Shown here piece by piece: positions 16,215-24,550 of a DNA stretch of 64,000 nt. Within the stretch, counting starts at the first letter, position 1. The number at the start of each line of letters is the position of its first letter. The notes beneath the pieces are model-generated. The model did no database searches and had not been told where the DNA came from. It was given only the letters and a program-made list of their open reading frames with translations. A program made the position numbers and the translations under genes. The stretch is from RGIG9041 sp045541455 (GTDB lineage: Bacteria > Bacillota > Clostridia > Oscillospirales > QAKW01), in contig JAZQJA010000019.1 of assembly GCA_045541455.1 (NCBI GenBank), positions 46,736 to 110,735 on the forward strand. The letters run 5' to 3'.

Positions 16215-18104
16215 TTAATTAAATGGTTTAAACGGCTTACCGCCGCCTGAATAAAATCTTGAGAAAAATTCGTAAAACTGCAGCCTTAAGCACTGTATTC
16301 CTACAATTAGTCCCTCAAGACAGATTACAAATATATTACCGAAAATTAAAACGGCTATTTCACCGCCACCGCCAAGCATTTTAGCCATGGCTGTTATTAC
16401 AAGCATCATACCTGCATGGCTTATCGCAAATGCACCGATACGCACATAGGATATAACGTTTGATAAAAATGACAGCATAACCTCAAACAGTTCAAAAAAG
16501 TTTTCAACTGCATATTCGCCCCATTTTAACTTAAATGCGTTTTTATCGCCTTTTAATAGGTTTGAAAGAGGTCCGCCGAGAAAAATAAGAATAAGTGGCA
16601 GCACGATAACTGTAAGAATATATGGTGTGGTGAGCAATTTAATATCGGTGAGGAACGTTAAAAGCGCACCGATTATAAGTCCGTAAAAGAAAACGAAACC
16701 GCAAATACCATTGGGCGAGAATAAAAACTTTTTGATGTCGCGTTGGCGGATGCCGTTTATAATATTAAGCATCATTGCAACACCTATCAGCATAATGCCA
16801 AAGCCTGCGGCAAAGAGCAATATAAACAGCGTGTTGTTGCCGTGTAATACCGAAAAGCCGTGAATAATCTCTTCGTTTCCAAATATACTTCCGTAGAAAA
16901 AGCCGAATATCGTGCTGGACAGACCGATTACCGAGATAATGCTGCCAAGCCGCATATTTTTAAGTTTCCACGCGAGAAGACCACCGATAAAAAGGACAAG
17001 TCCTTGACCTACATCACCAAACATTATTCCGAAAAATATTGTGTATGTAAGAGCAACAAGCGGGGTTGGGTCCATTTCGTTGTAACTGGGTAAACCGTAC
17101 ATTTCGGTAAACATCTCGAAAAATTTGATTCCCCACGGGTTTTTAATTCGTGTCGGCGGGGTTACATGTTTTACCTCATTCGGTTCCTCAATGATAAGGT
17201 TTATATCATAGTCGTCAGAAATATATTTTTTGAATTTAGGCAGCGCTTTTTCGGGAACCCAGCCTGCTACAAAAAATTCGTCTTGTGAGCGAAGCGCATA
17301 TTGTCGTAAATCATAGCATTTAGAAAGGAAATAATATTTCGAATATGCCTTTACAAGCTCACTGCGGTTCATTGTAGTCATATTGTTACGCGCGTCGTGT
17401 AACGCTTCAAGAAGTGTTACAAGTTCGGCATTCTTTTTTGTTAAAAGTTCAATCGACTTTTCGGGGGTTTCGTGAATTTTGTCGGACAGAAAAATCTGTT
17501 CAAAATATAACGAAGATAACATAGCGTCGGCCGTTGCCTTTTGACCTTTGGGCACAAGGCTTAACCCCCATATATCTTTACCTTCTTGCCGTAGCGGTAA
17601 AAAAGTGACGGCAGTGCCCGACCCAAAATATATAAGATTGTCATACGATGTTGCAGGCATTTTACCAAACCTTGCATCAATAAATTCCATTGAAAATATT
17701 TTATCAAGTTCAACATCAAGGTCGGTAAGCGGTGTAATTTGCCGTATTGCTTCATTGTTATCTGCAATTTCGGATTCTATAGCCGAAATTTTGCTTTGCA
17801 GTTTTTTTAGTTTTTGACTAAACTCATCAACCTTTGCAGTTTCCCCATCAATATCTGGGTTGTAGTCGGTTATGTTAACCCGCTCTTTAGCAATTCCCGC
17901 AAGATCCATAACGCCTGTCAGGCTTTCTAAAAGACTGCTGTAAGGGTTATCTGTTTCAAAGGGCACAAGGTTTTTAACGTCTGTTGTAAGCTGTGTTCCC
18001 CGCACCGGATCAAAATTTTCCGATGTAAGACAGCATTTAGCAATGTCGTCAAACTTGTCAATAGGCCCAATAAGACTAATCAGCTTTAGTTTTTGTACCG
18101 ACAT
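16215..18104 (-). CDS. ntpI: V-type ATPase subunit I (membrane stator)
   Basis: 629 residues: an amino-terminal cytosolic half with coiled-coil arms (about 80-130 and 205-270) and a carboxy-terminal half with seven to eight membrane helices. The essential arginine of the ion path lies in SNVISYVRIGAFAISHAG near 565. It starts 29 bases inside the end of ntpC and runs to 13 bases before ntpK. Confidence 0.95.
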   Translation of the reverse strand: MSVQKLKLISLIGPIDKFDDIAKCCLTSENFDPVRGTQLTTDVKNLVPFETDNPYSSLLESLTGVMDLAGIAKERVNITDYNPDIDGETAKVDEFSQKLKKLQSKISAIESEIADNNEAIRQITPLTDLDVELDKIFSMEFIDARFGKMPATSYDNLIYFGSGTAVTFLPLRQEGKDIWGLSLVPKGQKATADAMLSSLYFEQIFLSDKIHETPEKSIELLTKKNAELVTLLEALHDARNNMTTMNRSELVKAYSKYYFLSKCYDLRQYALRSQDEFFVAGWVPEKALPKFKKYISDDYDINLIIEEPNEVKHVTPPTRIKNPWGIKFFEMFTEMYGLPSYNEMDPTPLVALTYTIFFGIMFGDVGQGLVLFIGGLLAWKLKNMRLGSIISVIGLSSTIFGFFYGSIFGNEEIIHGFSVLHGNNTLFILLFAAGFGIMLIGVAMMLNIINGIRQRDIKKFLFSPNGICGFVFFYGLIIGALLTFLTDIKLLTTPYILTVIVLPLILIFLGGPLSNLLKGDKNAFKLKWGEYAVENFFELFEVMLSFLSNVISYVRIGAFAISHAGMMLVITAMAKMLGGGGEIAVLIFGNIFVICLEGLIVGIQCLRLQFYEFFSRFYSGGGKPFKPFN

Positions 18105-19107
18105 AGCTTTCTATCATCTCCCTATTCAAATTGTATCTGACCGATTCGACAACGGTCTTAACTTTATTAATTTCACGCTGTTTGTATTCGGTGTAAGCAT
18201 AAACAACAGCGGGTGCACTTTTTGAAAAATGCAAAAGTTTGCATGCTTTTTTGCATACAATTTCCGCCGCTGCAAACTCAATGCCATCGTTTGTTACAGC
18301 ATCTTTAAGTGCGCTGTAAGGGGTGTCGGCAAGTATCGTGGCAAACTCCTTTTTATTGGCAGCGTTGCAAAACCTTTGTAAAACTTCGTCTGTCAAACGG
18401 TATGATGGCCGCATAACAAACGGTATAATTTCGTTTGCCGAGTAGTTAAAATACTCACGCAAACGGAATATATTAATAATGTTACGTAAATCGGTGTGTA
18501 TACCGAAAATAGTGCGTACATCTTCGTCTTTGCTTTTCTTTTTAAGAGTATTTCCTATATCCAGATAATAGTTTTTCCACAACTCGTTTTCTATAGAAAT
18601 ATAGTCAAAATTGCCGTCGTTATCGGTTGCACGTTCTATTACCGACGCATACCTAGGCGGTAAAATCGAAATTAGTTGTTTAACTGTTTTAACCAAATGC
18701 AAAGCACTAAAGTCAAGTTCAGTGTGCTTTTTCATCATAGGTTCGTACAAAGAAATGTACCCGCCTTTTACAATTTCCGGTGCGTTAAGGTTTCTTAAAA
18801 ACCATAAAACAGCACCCGTCTCGTATGCCTTAAAAAACATTGAAACGACCTTTCGGTCGTTCTCTGTAAGCCCTTTAATCAGCCGTGTAAAATCAAGGTA
18901 ATATTGACTGTATAACACTTTTTCGAGTTGTCCGCGGTGAATACCGCGGATATCTAATGTGCCAAGTGTTTTCTCAAATGCAGGGTGTGCTTTTAAAAAC
19001 TGAGCACAATCCTCAACATTTTTCATTTCTGAAAGTGTTTTAAAGTCCTGCCCTGTAAGCCGTTTGCCATACATCGCTTTGGCTTTTGTAATTACAGCGT
19101 AATTCAT
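18076..19107 (-). CDS. ntpC: V-type ATPase subunit C (rotor-ring adaptor)
   Basis: 343 residues, helical, matching the d/C-type subunit that joins the central stalk to the K ring. Its amino end MNYAVITKAKAMYGKRLTGQDF and the carboxy-terminal YKQREINKVKTVVESVRYNL are characteristic. The start overlaps the stop of the upstream coiled-coil subunit gene (ATGA), and its end overlaps ntpI by 29 bases. Confidence 0.92.
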   Translation of the reverse strand: MNYAVITKAKAMYGKRLTGQDFKTLSEMKNVEDCAQFLKAHPAFEKTLGTLDIRGIHRGQLEKVLYSQYYLDFTRLIKGLTENDRKVVSMFFKAYETGAVLWFLRNLNAPEIVKGGYISLYEPMMKKHTELDFSALHLVKTVKQLISILPPRYASVIERATDNDGNFDYISIENELWKNYYLDIGNTLKKKSKDEDVRTIFGIHTDLRNIINIFRLREYFNYSANEIIPFVMRPSYRLTDEVLQRFCNAANKKEFATILADTPYSALKDAVTNDGIEFAAAEIVCKKACKLLHFSKSAPAVVYAYTEYKQREINKVKTVVESVRYNLNREMIESYVGTKTKAD

Positions 19108-19415
19108 ACCGTCTCCGTTATATCAGCAAACATTTTATCAACCCATTTATCGCTGTCTTTTTCAAAACAGTCGTGCATTTTCTTTAGGTTTGATTTAAGT
19201 TCTTTTTCAAGTTTTTGAATTTCACTTTCAAGTTCGCTTTTTTTGGCTGTTTTAAAGTTTTCAATGTTTTCTTTTGCAATTTGCAGATACTCTTGCTTTA
19301 TGTTTTCAGCATTTTTTATATTTCGTTCGCACTGCTTATGTGTTTTTCTGGCTATATCCATAATGTGCTGTGCCTTTTGTTCTGCACCAAATGCAGTTTC
19401 AAGTATCTTGTCCAT
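19104..19415 (-). CDS. V-type ATPase coiled-coil subunit (H/G type)
   Basis: 103 residues, mostly one charged helix (KKSELESEIQKLEKELKSNLKKM), starting KILETAFGAEQKAQHIMDIARKTHK. It is assigned as the peripheral-stalk partner of subunit E from its coiled-coil character, size and position as first V-ATPase gene. It begins only 13 bases after the UPF0210 gene ends. Confidence 0.82.
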   Translation of the reverse strand: MDKILETAFGAEQKAQHIMDIARKTHKQCERNIKNAENIKQEYLQIAKENIENFKTAKKSELESEIQKLEKELKSNLKKMHDCFEKDSDKWVDKMFADITETV

Positions 19416-19428
19416 TTTAATCTCCGTT

Positions 19429-20787
19429 TTAGTTTCTGAGCGCGTTTTGAGGAGCCGGTATACGACCGCCGCGTGAAATGAATTTTTCTGCGCTCTCTTT
19501 GTGAACAGGCATTATCGGTGCGCTGCCTAGCAGACCGCCGAATTCAACTTCGTCGCCGACCGTCTTGCCGTACGCGGGAATAAGACGGACTGCAGTTGTT
19601 TTGTTGTTAATAACACCTATACTTATTTCATCAGCGATAATAGCCGAAATTGTAGATGCCGGTGTATCACCTGGAATAGCAATCATATCAAGACCGACTG
19701 AGCAAACAGCAGTCATAGCCTCAAGTTTGTCAAGGGTGAGTGTGCCAATTCTTGCCGAGTCAATCATACCGGCATCTTCCGAAACGGGAATGAATGCACC
19801 TGACAGACCACCGACATGTGATGATGCCATAGCACCACCTTTTTTAACAGCGTCGTTTAACATAGCAAGGCAGGCAGTGGTACCGTGTGTACCACACCGT
19901 TCAAGCCCCATTCTCTCAAGAATGTGAGCAACCGAGTCGCCTATGGCAGGAGTGGGAGCAAGCGATAAATCAACAATTCCAAAAGGAACACCCAGTCTTT
20001 CAGATGCCTCTTTGGCAACAAGTTGACCGACCCTTGTTATTTTAAATGCCGTTCTTTTTATCGTGTCGGCAATTTCTGTTATATTTGCGTTTGGCAGTTT
20101 TCCGATAGCATGGCTTACAACTCCAGGACCCGAAACACCGACGTTAATGGCACAGTCTGCTTCACCCACACCGTGAAATGCACCTGCCATAAAGGGATTG
20201 TCTTCAGGTACATTTGCAAACACTACAAGTTTTGCACAGCCTATAGAATCGTTGTCTTTTGTGAGGTATGCTGTTTTTTTGATGGTTTCACCCATCATTC
20301 CTATAGCGTCAAGGTTAATGCCGGATTTTGTTGTTGCAACATTGATAGATGAACAAACATTACCTGTTTCTTTTAGCGCCTGAGGTAATGATTCAATTAA
20401 TGCAAGGTCGCCTTTTGTAAAGCCTTTATGAACAAGTGCCGAATAACCGCCGATAAAATTGATACCGCAAGTGGCAGCCGCACGGTCAAGCGTTTTTGCA
20501 ATTTTAACCATATCGTCGCTGTTCATATTACAAGCAACAAGCGAAATTGGTGTAACCGATACACGCTTATTAATTATCGGTATACCGTACTGTTTGGAAA
20601 TATCCTCACCGGTTTTAACAAGGTTTCCCGCAAGTCTTGTAATTTTGTCGTAAATGTTATCACACAGCTTATCAGGGTTGTCCGACACACAGTCAAAAAG
20701 TGAAATGCCCATAGTGACTGTTCGGATATCCAGATGCTGATTGTCTATCATCTTGATAGTTTCAAGAATGTCATTAATATTAAGCAT
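19429..20787 (-). CDS. UPF0210/PFL family protein
   Basis: 452 residues, full length for UPF0210 (DUF711), a family of cytosolic proteins with a fold related to pyruvate formate-lyase-type barrels and no established reaction. Recognisable runs are IRTVTMGISLFDC, NVGVSGPGVVSHAI and CGTHGTTACLAMLNDAVKKGGAMASSHVGGLSGAFIPVSEDAGM. It forms a standard pair with the ACT-domain gene 11 bases upstream. The unusual point is the 13-base gap to the V-ATPase genes downstream. Confidence 0.93.
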   Translation of the reverse strand: MLNINDILETIKMIDNQHLDIRTVTMGISLFDCVSDNPDKLCDNIYDKITRLAGNLVKTGEDISKQYGIPIINKRVSVTPISLVACNMNSDDMVKIAKTLDRAAATCGINFIGGYSALVHKGFTKGDLALIESLPQALKETGNVCSSINVATTKSGINLDAIGMMGETIKKTAYLTKDNDSIGCAKLVVFANVPEDNPFMAGAFHGVGEADCAINVGVSGPGVVSHAIGKLPNANITEIADTIKRTAFKITRVGQLVAKEASERLGVPFGIVDLSLAPTPAIGDSVAHILERMGLERCGTHGTTACLAMLNDAVKKGGAMASSHVGGLSGAFIPVSEDAGMIDSARIGTLTLDKLEAMTAVCSVGLDMIAIPGDTPASTISAIIADEISIGVINNKTTAVRLIPAYGKTVGDEVEFGGLLGSAPIMPVHKESAEKFISRGGRIPAPQNALRN

Positions 20788-20798
20788 TGGAATCTCCC

Positions 20799-21065
20799 TT
20801 ATATTCTGTGCATCGAATTAAATATATCTTCGTGCATTGTATGTATTTTAAGACCTATTTGCTCACCTTTTTTGTCAAGTGCGTCAACCACATCACCAAA
20901 TGGAACATTTTCTGTAACTTTGGCAAGCATAACCATAGCAAAAAGGTCATCAAAAACCTTTTGAGTAATATCAAGAATATTTATGTTAAGTTCTTTGCAA
21001 ACAGCCGCAATGTCAGATACAATGCCTATGCGGTCTTTTCCAATTACGGTAATTACAATTCTCAT
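20799..21065 (-). CDS. ACT domain protein (UPF0237)
   Basis: 88 residues, a single ACT ligand-binding domain: MRIVITVIGKDRIGIVSDIAAVCKELNINILDITQKVFDDLFAMVMLA. This family is almost always encoded beside UPF0210 proteins and may sense an amino acid or another small ligand for it. It is the first gene of the possible 10-kb minus-strand transcript that includes the V-ATPase. Confidence 0.93.
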   Translation of the reverse strand: MRIVITVIGKDRIGIVSDIAAVCKELNINILDITQKVFDDLFAMVMLAKVTENVPFGDVVDALDKKGEQIGLKIHTMHEDIFNSMHRI

Positions 21066-21079
21066 AAGTTTCTCCTTTA

Positions 21080-21108
21080 TTTATAATAACAACATTCTAA
21101 CTCTGTTA
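21080..21108 (-). promoter_or_regulatory. Possible promoter of ACT/UPF0210/V-ATPase transcript
   Basis: On the minus strand a TTAACA hexamer is followed by 17 bases and TTATAA, about 15-20 bases before the AAAGGAG site of the ACT gene. The -35 is weak. It is the only obvious promoter-like sequence before the H-subunit gene. Confidence 0.4.
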
Positions 21109-21138
21109 ATATAAAAAATCAAGTTTTTTTATTTTTTG

Positions 21139-21166
21139 TTGCAAGTTTATTAAAATGTGTTAAAAT
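21139..21166 (+). promoter_or_regulatory. Promoter of the Lrp-aminotransferase-ispE operon
   Basis: TTGCAA at 21139-21144, 16-base spacer with a TG before the -10, and TAAAAT at 21161-21166. It diverges from the ACT gene. Confidence 0.65.
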
Positions 21167-21194
21167 AATAACATAATACATTTTTAGGAGAAAA

Positions 21195-21683
21195 ATGATG
21201 AACGATAAAAAATTACTTGCAATACTTGAAAAAAATGCGTTTGCCGACCGTGCAGAGATAGCAAAAAAACTAAACTGTACTGTTGATGAGGTAAATAGCG
21301 CTGTTTCTCGTCTTGAAAAAGAAAAGGTAATTATCGGCTATAACGCGATGGTAGACTGGGATAAAACAAAGCGTGATTATATAACCGCGATGATAGAACT
21401 TAAAATTTCTCCTATAAAAGGCGAAGGTTTTGACAAAGTTGCACGTCGCGTTTCAAAATATCCGCAGGTTAAGAGTGTTTGTCTTATGTCAGGTTCTTAT
21501 GATGTACTTTTGTCAATTGAGGGTAAATCACTTACTGAGGTTGCACTTTTTGTTTCGCAAAAACTTGCCGCGATGGATGGCGTGCTTTCAACTGCCACAC
21601 ATTTTGTTTTAAAAAAATACAAGGATAAAGGGATAAACTACGATGTGCCCGAAGGTGACACTCGCAGTATTTTCAATATATGA
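21195..21683 (+). CDS. Lrp/AsnC family transcription regulator (AlaR-like)
   Basis: 162 residues: an amino-terminal winged helix (about 5-60, DRAEIAKKLNCTVDEVNSAVSRLEKEKVIIGYNAMVDW) and a carboxy-terminal RAM/ligand domain (about 65-145, VCLMSGSYDVLLSIEGKS). It overlaps the aminotransferase gene by four bases. The same gene pair in Bacillus subtilis is AlaR-AlaT, where the regulator controls alanine transaminase; I infer the same role. Two ATG codons are in tandem at 21195 after TTAGGAG. Confidence 0.9.
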   Translation: MMNDKKLLAILEKNAFADRAEIAKKLNCTVDEVNSAVSRLEKEKVIIGYNAMVDWDKTKRDYITAMIELKISPIKGEGFDKVARRVSKYPQVKSVCLMSGSYDVLLSIEGKSLTEVALFVSQKLAAMDGVLSTATHFVLKKYKDKGINYDVPEGDTRSIFNI

Positions 21684-22843
21684 TGAATTACGATAATATA
21701 ATTTCAGATAAAGTAAAATCAATAAAACCGTCAGGAATACGCAAGTTCTTTGATATTGCAGCAGAGTATGACGATATACTCTCGCTGTCTATTGGAGAGC
21801 CTGATTTTGAAACGCCTTGGCACATTCGTGAGGCGGGTATTGACTCGCTTGAACGCGGCAGGACAAAATATACCGCAAATGCCGGTATGACAGAACTTCG
21901 CGAGGAAATATCGACATATTTTGGCAGACGGTTTAATTTGAAATATTCGGCAGATGAAGTGCTTGTAACTGTCGGTGGAAGCGAGGCTATTGATCTTGCA
22001 ATCCGTGCACTTATAAATCCCGGCGATGAGGTGCTAGTTCCCGAACCGTCGTTTGTTTGCTATTCGCCAATCACAGCAATGGCAGGCGGTGTTGCCGTTC
22101 CTATTGTCACAAAACAAGAGGATGATTTTAAGTTAACGGCTTTAGCACTTAAATCGGCAATTACTCCAAAAACAAAACTGCTTGTTTTACCTTATCCAAA
22201 CAATCCAACAGGTGCAATTTTAACTAAAAAAGAACTGTCTGCTCTTGCAAAAGTTCTTCGTGGCACCAATATAATGGTACTTTCCGACGAAATTTATGCA
22301 GAATTGACATACGGTTCAAAGCATACCAGCATTGCCAACATTGACGGCATGCAGGAGCGCACAATTATCATAAACGGTTTTTCAAAGGCCTATTCTATGA
22401 CAGGCTGGCGCATGGGCATTGCAGCAGGTCCGTTACCTATTATAAATAAAATGAAGCTCATTCATCAATACGGTATTATGAGTGCTCCTACCACAAGTCA
22501 GTACGCTGCAATTGAGGCACTTCGCAATGGAGATTCCGACATTGAAATGATGCGTGAAGAATATGATAAACGCAGAAAGTTTATACTTAAAGGCCTTCGC
22601 GATATGGGGCTTAGATGTTTTGAACCGTTTGGTGCTTTTTATATTTTCCCCGATATATCAAAGTTTGGTATGTCGAGTGATGAATTTTGCGAGCATCTTT
22701 TACATGAACAACGTCTTGCTGTTGTACCGGGCAGTGCCTTTGGTGACAGTGGTGACGGTTTTTTACGCATATCTTATGCCTATTCGGTTGAAAATATAGA
22801 ACTGGCCCTTACAAGATTGCAGAAATTTATATCAAAACTATGA
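21680..22843 (+). CDS. PLP-dependent aminotransferase, class I (AlaT-like)
   Basis: 387 residues, fold type I. The PLP lysine is in NGFSKAYSMTGWRMG near 235; NNPTGAIL near 175, SDEIYAELTYG near 205 and the carboxy-terminal LRISYA arginine are also present. Substrate specificity (alanine, aspartate or aromatic) cannot be told from the sequence; the adjacent Lrp gene suggests alanine. It overlaps its neighbours on both sides by four bases (ATGA type). Confidence 0.93.
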   Translation: MMNYDNIISDKVKSIKPSGIRKFFDIAAEYDDILSLSIGEPDFETPWHIREAGIDSLERGRTKYTANAGMTELREEISTYFGRRFNLKYSADEVLVTVGGSEAIDLAIRALINPGDEVLVPEPSFVCYSPITAMAGGVAVPIVTKQEDDFKLTALALKSAITPKTKLLVLPYPNNPTGAILTKKELSALAKVLRGTNIMVLSDEIYAELTYGSKHTSIANIDGMQERTIIINGFSKAYSMTGWRMGIAAGPLPIINKMKLIHQYGIMSAPTTSQYAAIEALRNGDSDIEMMREEYDKRRKFILKGLRDMGLRCFEPFGAFYIFPDISKFGMSSDEFCEHLLHEQRLAVVPGSAFGDSGDGFLRISYAYSVENIELALTRLQKFISKL

Positions 22844-23682
22844 TTTTAAAGTCGTATGCAAAAATTAATTTGTCACTTGACCTGGTAGGCAAGCGCGAAG
22901 ATGGGTATCACCTGCTTAAAACCGTTATGCAAACAGTATCGCTTTGCGATATTGTTTCACTTGAACGTATTGAAAGCGGAATTGAGATAAGTTGCAACAG
23001 GCGGTATATTCCTACGGATGAGCGTAACATTGTGCACAAGGTTGCAACGGCGTTTTTTAACCATACGGGTATTAAAGGCGGCGTTCGAATCGGCTTGAAA
23101 AAGTATATCCCGTGCGGTGCAGGGCTTGGCGGCGGAAGTTCAAATGGTGCTGTAGTGCTTGACGGTCTTTGCAAACTCTATGATATTTCAATACCGGTTG
23201 AACAAAAGGTGAAAATCACACAGTCAATCGGTGCTGATATACCGTTTTTCTTTTATGGCGGCACGGCACTTTGTGAGGGAATAGGTGAAAAAATAACCCC
23301 CTTAAAATCAATTCCGAAGTGTTGGTTTGTGCTGGCAAAACCGCCAGTTTCTCTTTCGACAGCGGCAGTTTTTACATCGCCTTTAACAGCCGAAAATTTC
23401 GGTGGTAACAGTACAGATGGTGTCATTTCCGGCATTGAAAACAGTAGCCTTTTACAAATTGCCAAAAGTGCTCAAAACGCGCTTGAACCCGCAAGTTTAC
23501 AACTTTGTTCTAAAATTCAAAAACTCAAAAAAATGCTTAGTGATTCAGGTGCCGTTATGTCAATGATGAGCGGTTCGGGATCTACTGTTTACGGTATGTT
23601 TACATCTCACGCACAAGCACGAACGGCATATTACAAAATGAAAATATTTTGTAAAGATACCTACATTGTAAAGCCAATATAA
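22840..23682 (+). CDS. ispE: 4-diphosphocytidyl-2-C-methyl-D-erythritol kinase
   Basis: GHMP kinase of the MEP isoprenoid pathway. 280 residues with the amino end SYAKINLSLDLVGKREDGYHLLKTVMQT, the phosphate loop PCGAGLGGGSSNGA near 88-101 and the third motif MMSGSGSTVYGMF near 245. It is translationally coupled to the aminotransferase and is followed by a terminator. Confidence 0.96.
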   Translation: MILKSYAKINLSLDLVGKREDGYHLLKTVMQTVSLCDIVSLERIESGIEISCNRRYIPTDERNIVHKVATAFFNHTGIKGGVRIGLKKYIPCGAGLGGGSSNGAVVLDGLCKLYDISIPVEQKVKITQSIGADIPFFFYGGTALCEGIGEKITPLKSIPKCWFVLAKPPVSLSTAAVFTSPLTAENFGGNSTDGVISGIENSSLLQIAKSAQNALEPASLQLCSKIQKLKKMLSDSGAVMSMMSGSGSTVYGMFTSHAQARTAYYKMKIFCKDTYIVKPI

Positions 23683-23709
23683 AAAATCCGCAAAAGCGGA
23701 TTTTTTTTG
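23682..23709 (+). terminator. Terminator after ispE
   Basis: Stem AAAAATCCGC/GCGGATTTTT with an AAAA loop and long T tract, only about 40 bases before the spoIIR start. Confidence 0.85.
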
Positions 23710-23747
23710 TTTTTAAAGTCGATAATGCTTTCAAAGGAGTGATTTTC

Positions 23748-24380
23748 TTGAAACGTAGACTTATAGTTACAAGTGCTATTTTTACATTATTTTTTGCAAT
23801 TGTTTTTGGTGTTCTTCATTTTACAAACAAGGATGCTAAAAATGTGCGCGAAAGTGTGCTAAGATTTCATATCGTTGCAAACTCAGACAGTGACATCGAC
23901 CAACAAAATAAACTTGCTGTTCGCGATGGTGTTGCTCAACTTTGCAGTGAATTGTTTTATGGCGCTGATACTAAACAAGATGCTATAGCTTCAGCGAATA
24001 TTAATGCATATCAAATAGAGCAAAAAGCACAGCAGATTTTGCTTGAAAACGGAAGCGACGATAGTGTGAAAATGCAAGTGACCAAGCGTTTTTTCCCAAC
24101 CCGTCACTATGAGGGAGTATCGTTACCTGCCGGTGTTTACGATACTGTTGATATAACTATAGGCGAAGGTAACGGAAAAAATTTTTGGTGTGTTATGTTC
24201 CCTGATATATGCGTTGGCGCTGCAACTGATGTGTCAAACAAAGAAAAATTATCTGATGTATTAAGCGACGGAGCCCTCTCACTTACTACAGATGACACGC
24301 CTTCGGTACGATTTCGGTTTAAACTTGTCGAACTTTACGAAAGCATAAAAAATTTTGTCGGCTATATACATTTTGGATAA
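23748..24380 (+). CDS. spoIIR: Stage II sporulation protein R
   Basis: Signal protein made in the forespore and exported to trigger SpoIIGA processing of pro-sigma-E. About 210 residues with an uncleaved amino-terminal hydrophobic segment and family signatures VLRFHIVANSDSDIDQQNKLAVRDGV and GKNFWCVMFPDICV. The frame opens at a GTG inside the ribosome site (AAAGGAG), so the TTG at 23748 is the likely start. The presence of this gene supports a spore-forming ancestry. A sigma-F promoter is not clearly visible in the 40-base gap. Confidence 0.93.
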   Translation: MKRRLIVTSAIFTLFFAIVFGVLHFTNKDAKNVRESVLRFHIVANSDSDIDQQNKLAVRDGVAQLCSELFYGADTKQDAIASANINAYQIEQKAQQILLENGSDDSVKMQVTKRFFPTRHYEGVSLPAGVYDTVDITIGEGNGKNFWCVMFPDICVGAATDVSNKEKLSDVLSDGALSLTTDDTPSVRFRFKLVELYESIKNFVGYIHFG

Positions 24381-24481
24381 ATAGTTTTAAACTTAAATTT
24401 TACGATTGGTAACATCTTACAAAAAGTGCACATTTAGTGCAATTTATGCAACATAAAGTTATATATTTTGAATATAGTGTT

Positions 24482-24490
24482 TGCTATAAT
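24482..24490 (+). promoter_or_regulatory. Extended -10 promoter of the SLH protein
   Basis: TGCTATAAT fits an extended -10 element (TGnTATAAT at 24482-24490), about 60 bases before the start codon. No good -35 is seen. The 170-base gap holds no other gene. Confidence 0.55.
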
Positions 24491-24550
24491 AAATTAGTAA
24501 AGTTATATTATTAATATATAGCGCGAATAATCCGAAAGGAAGATGTTATT

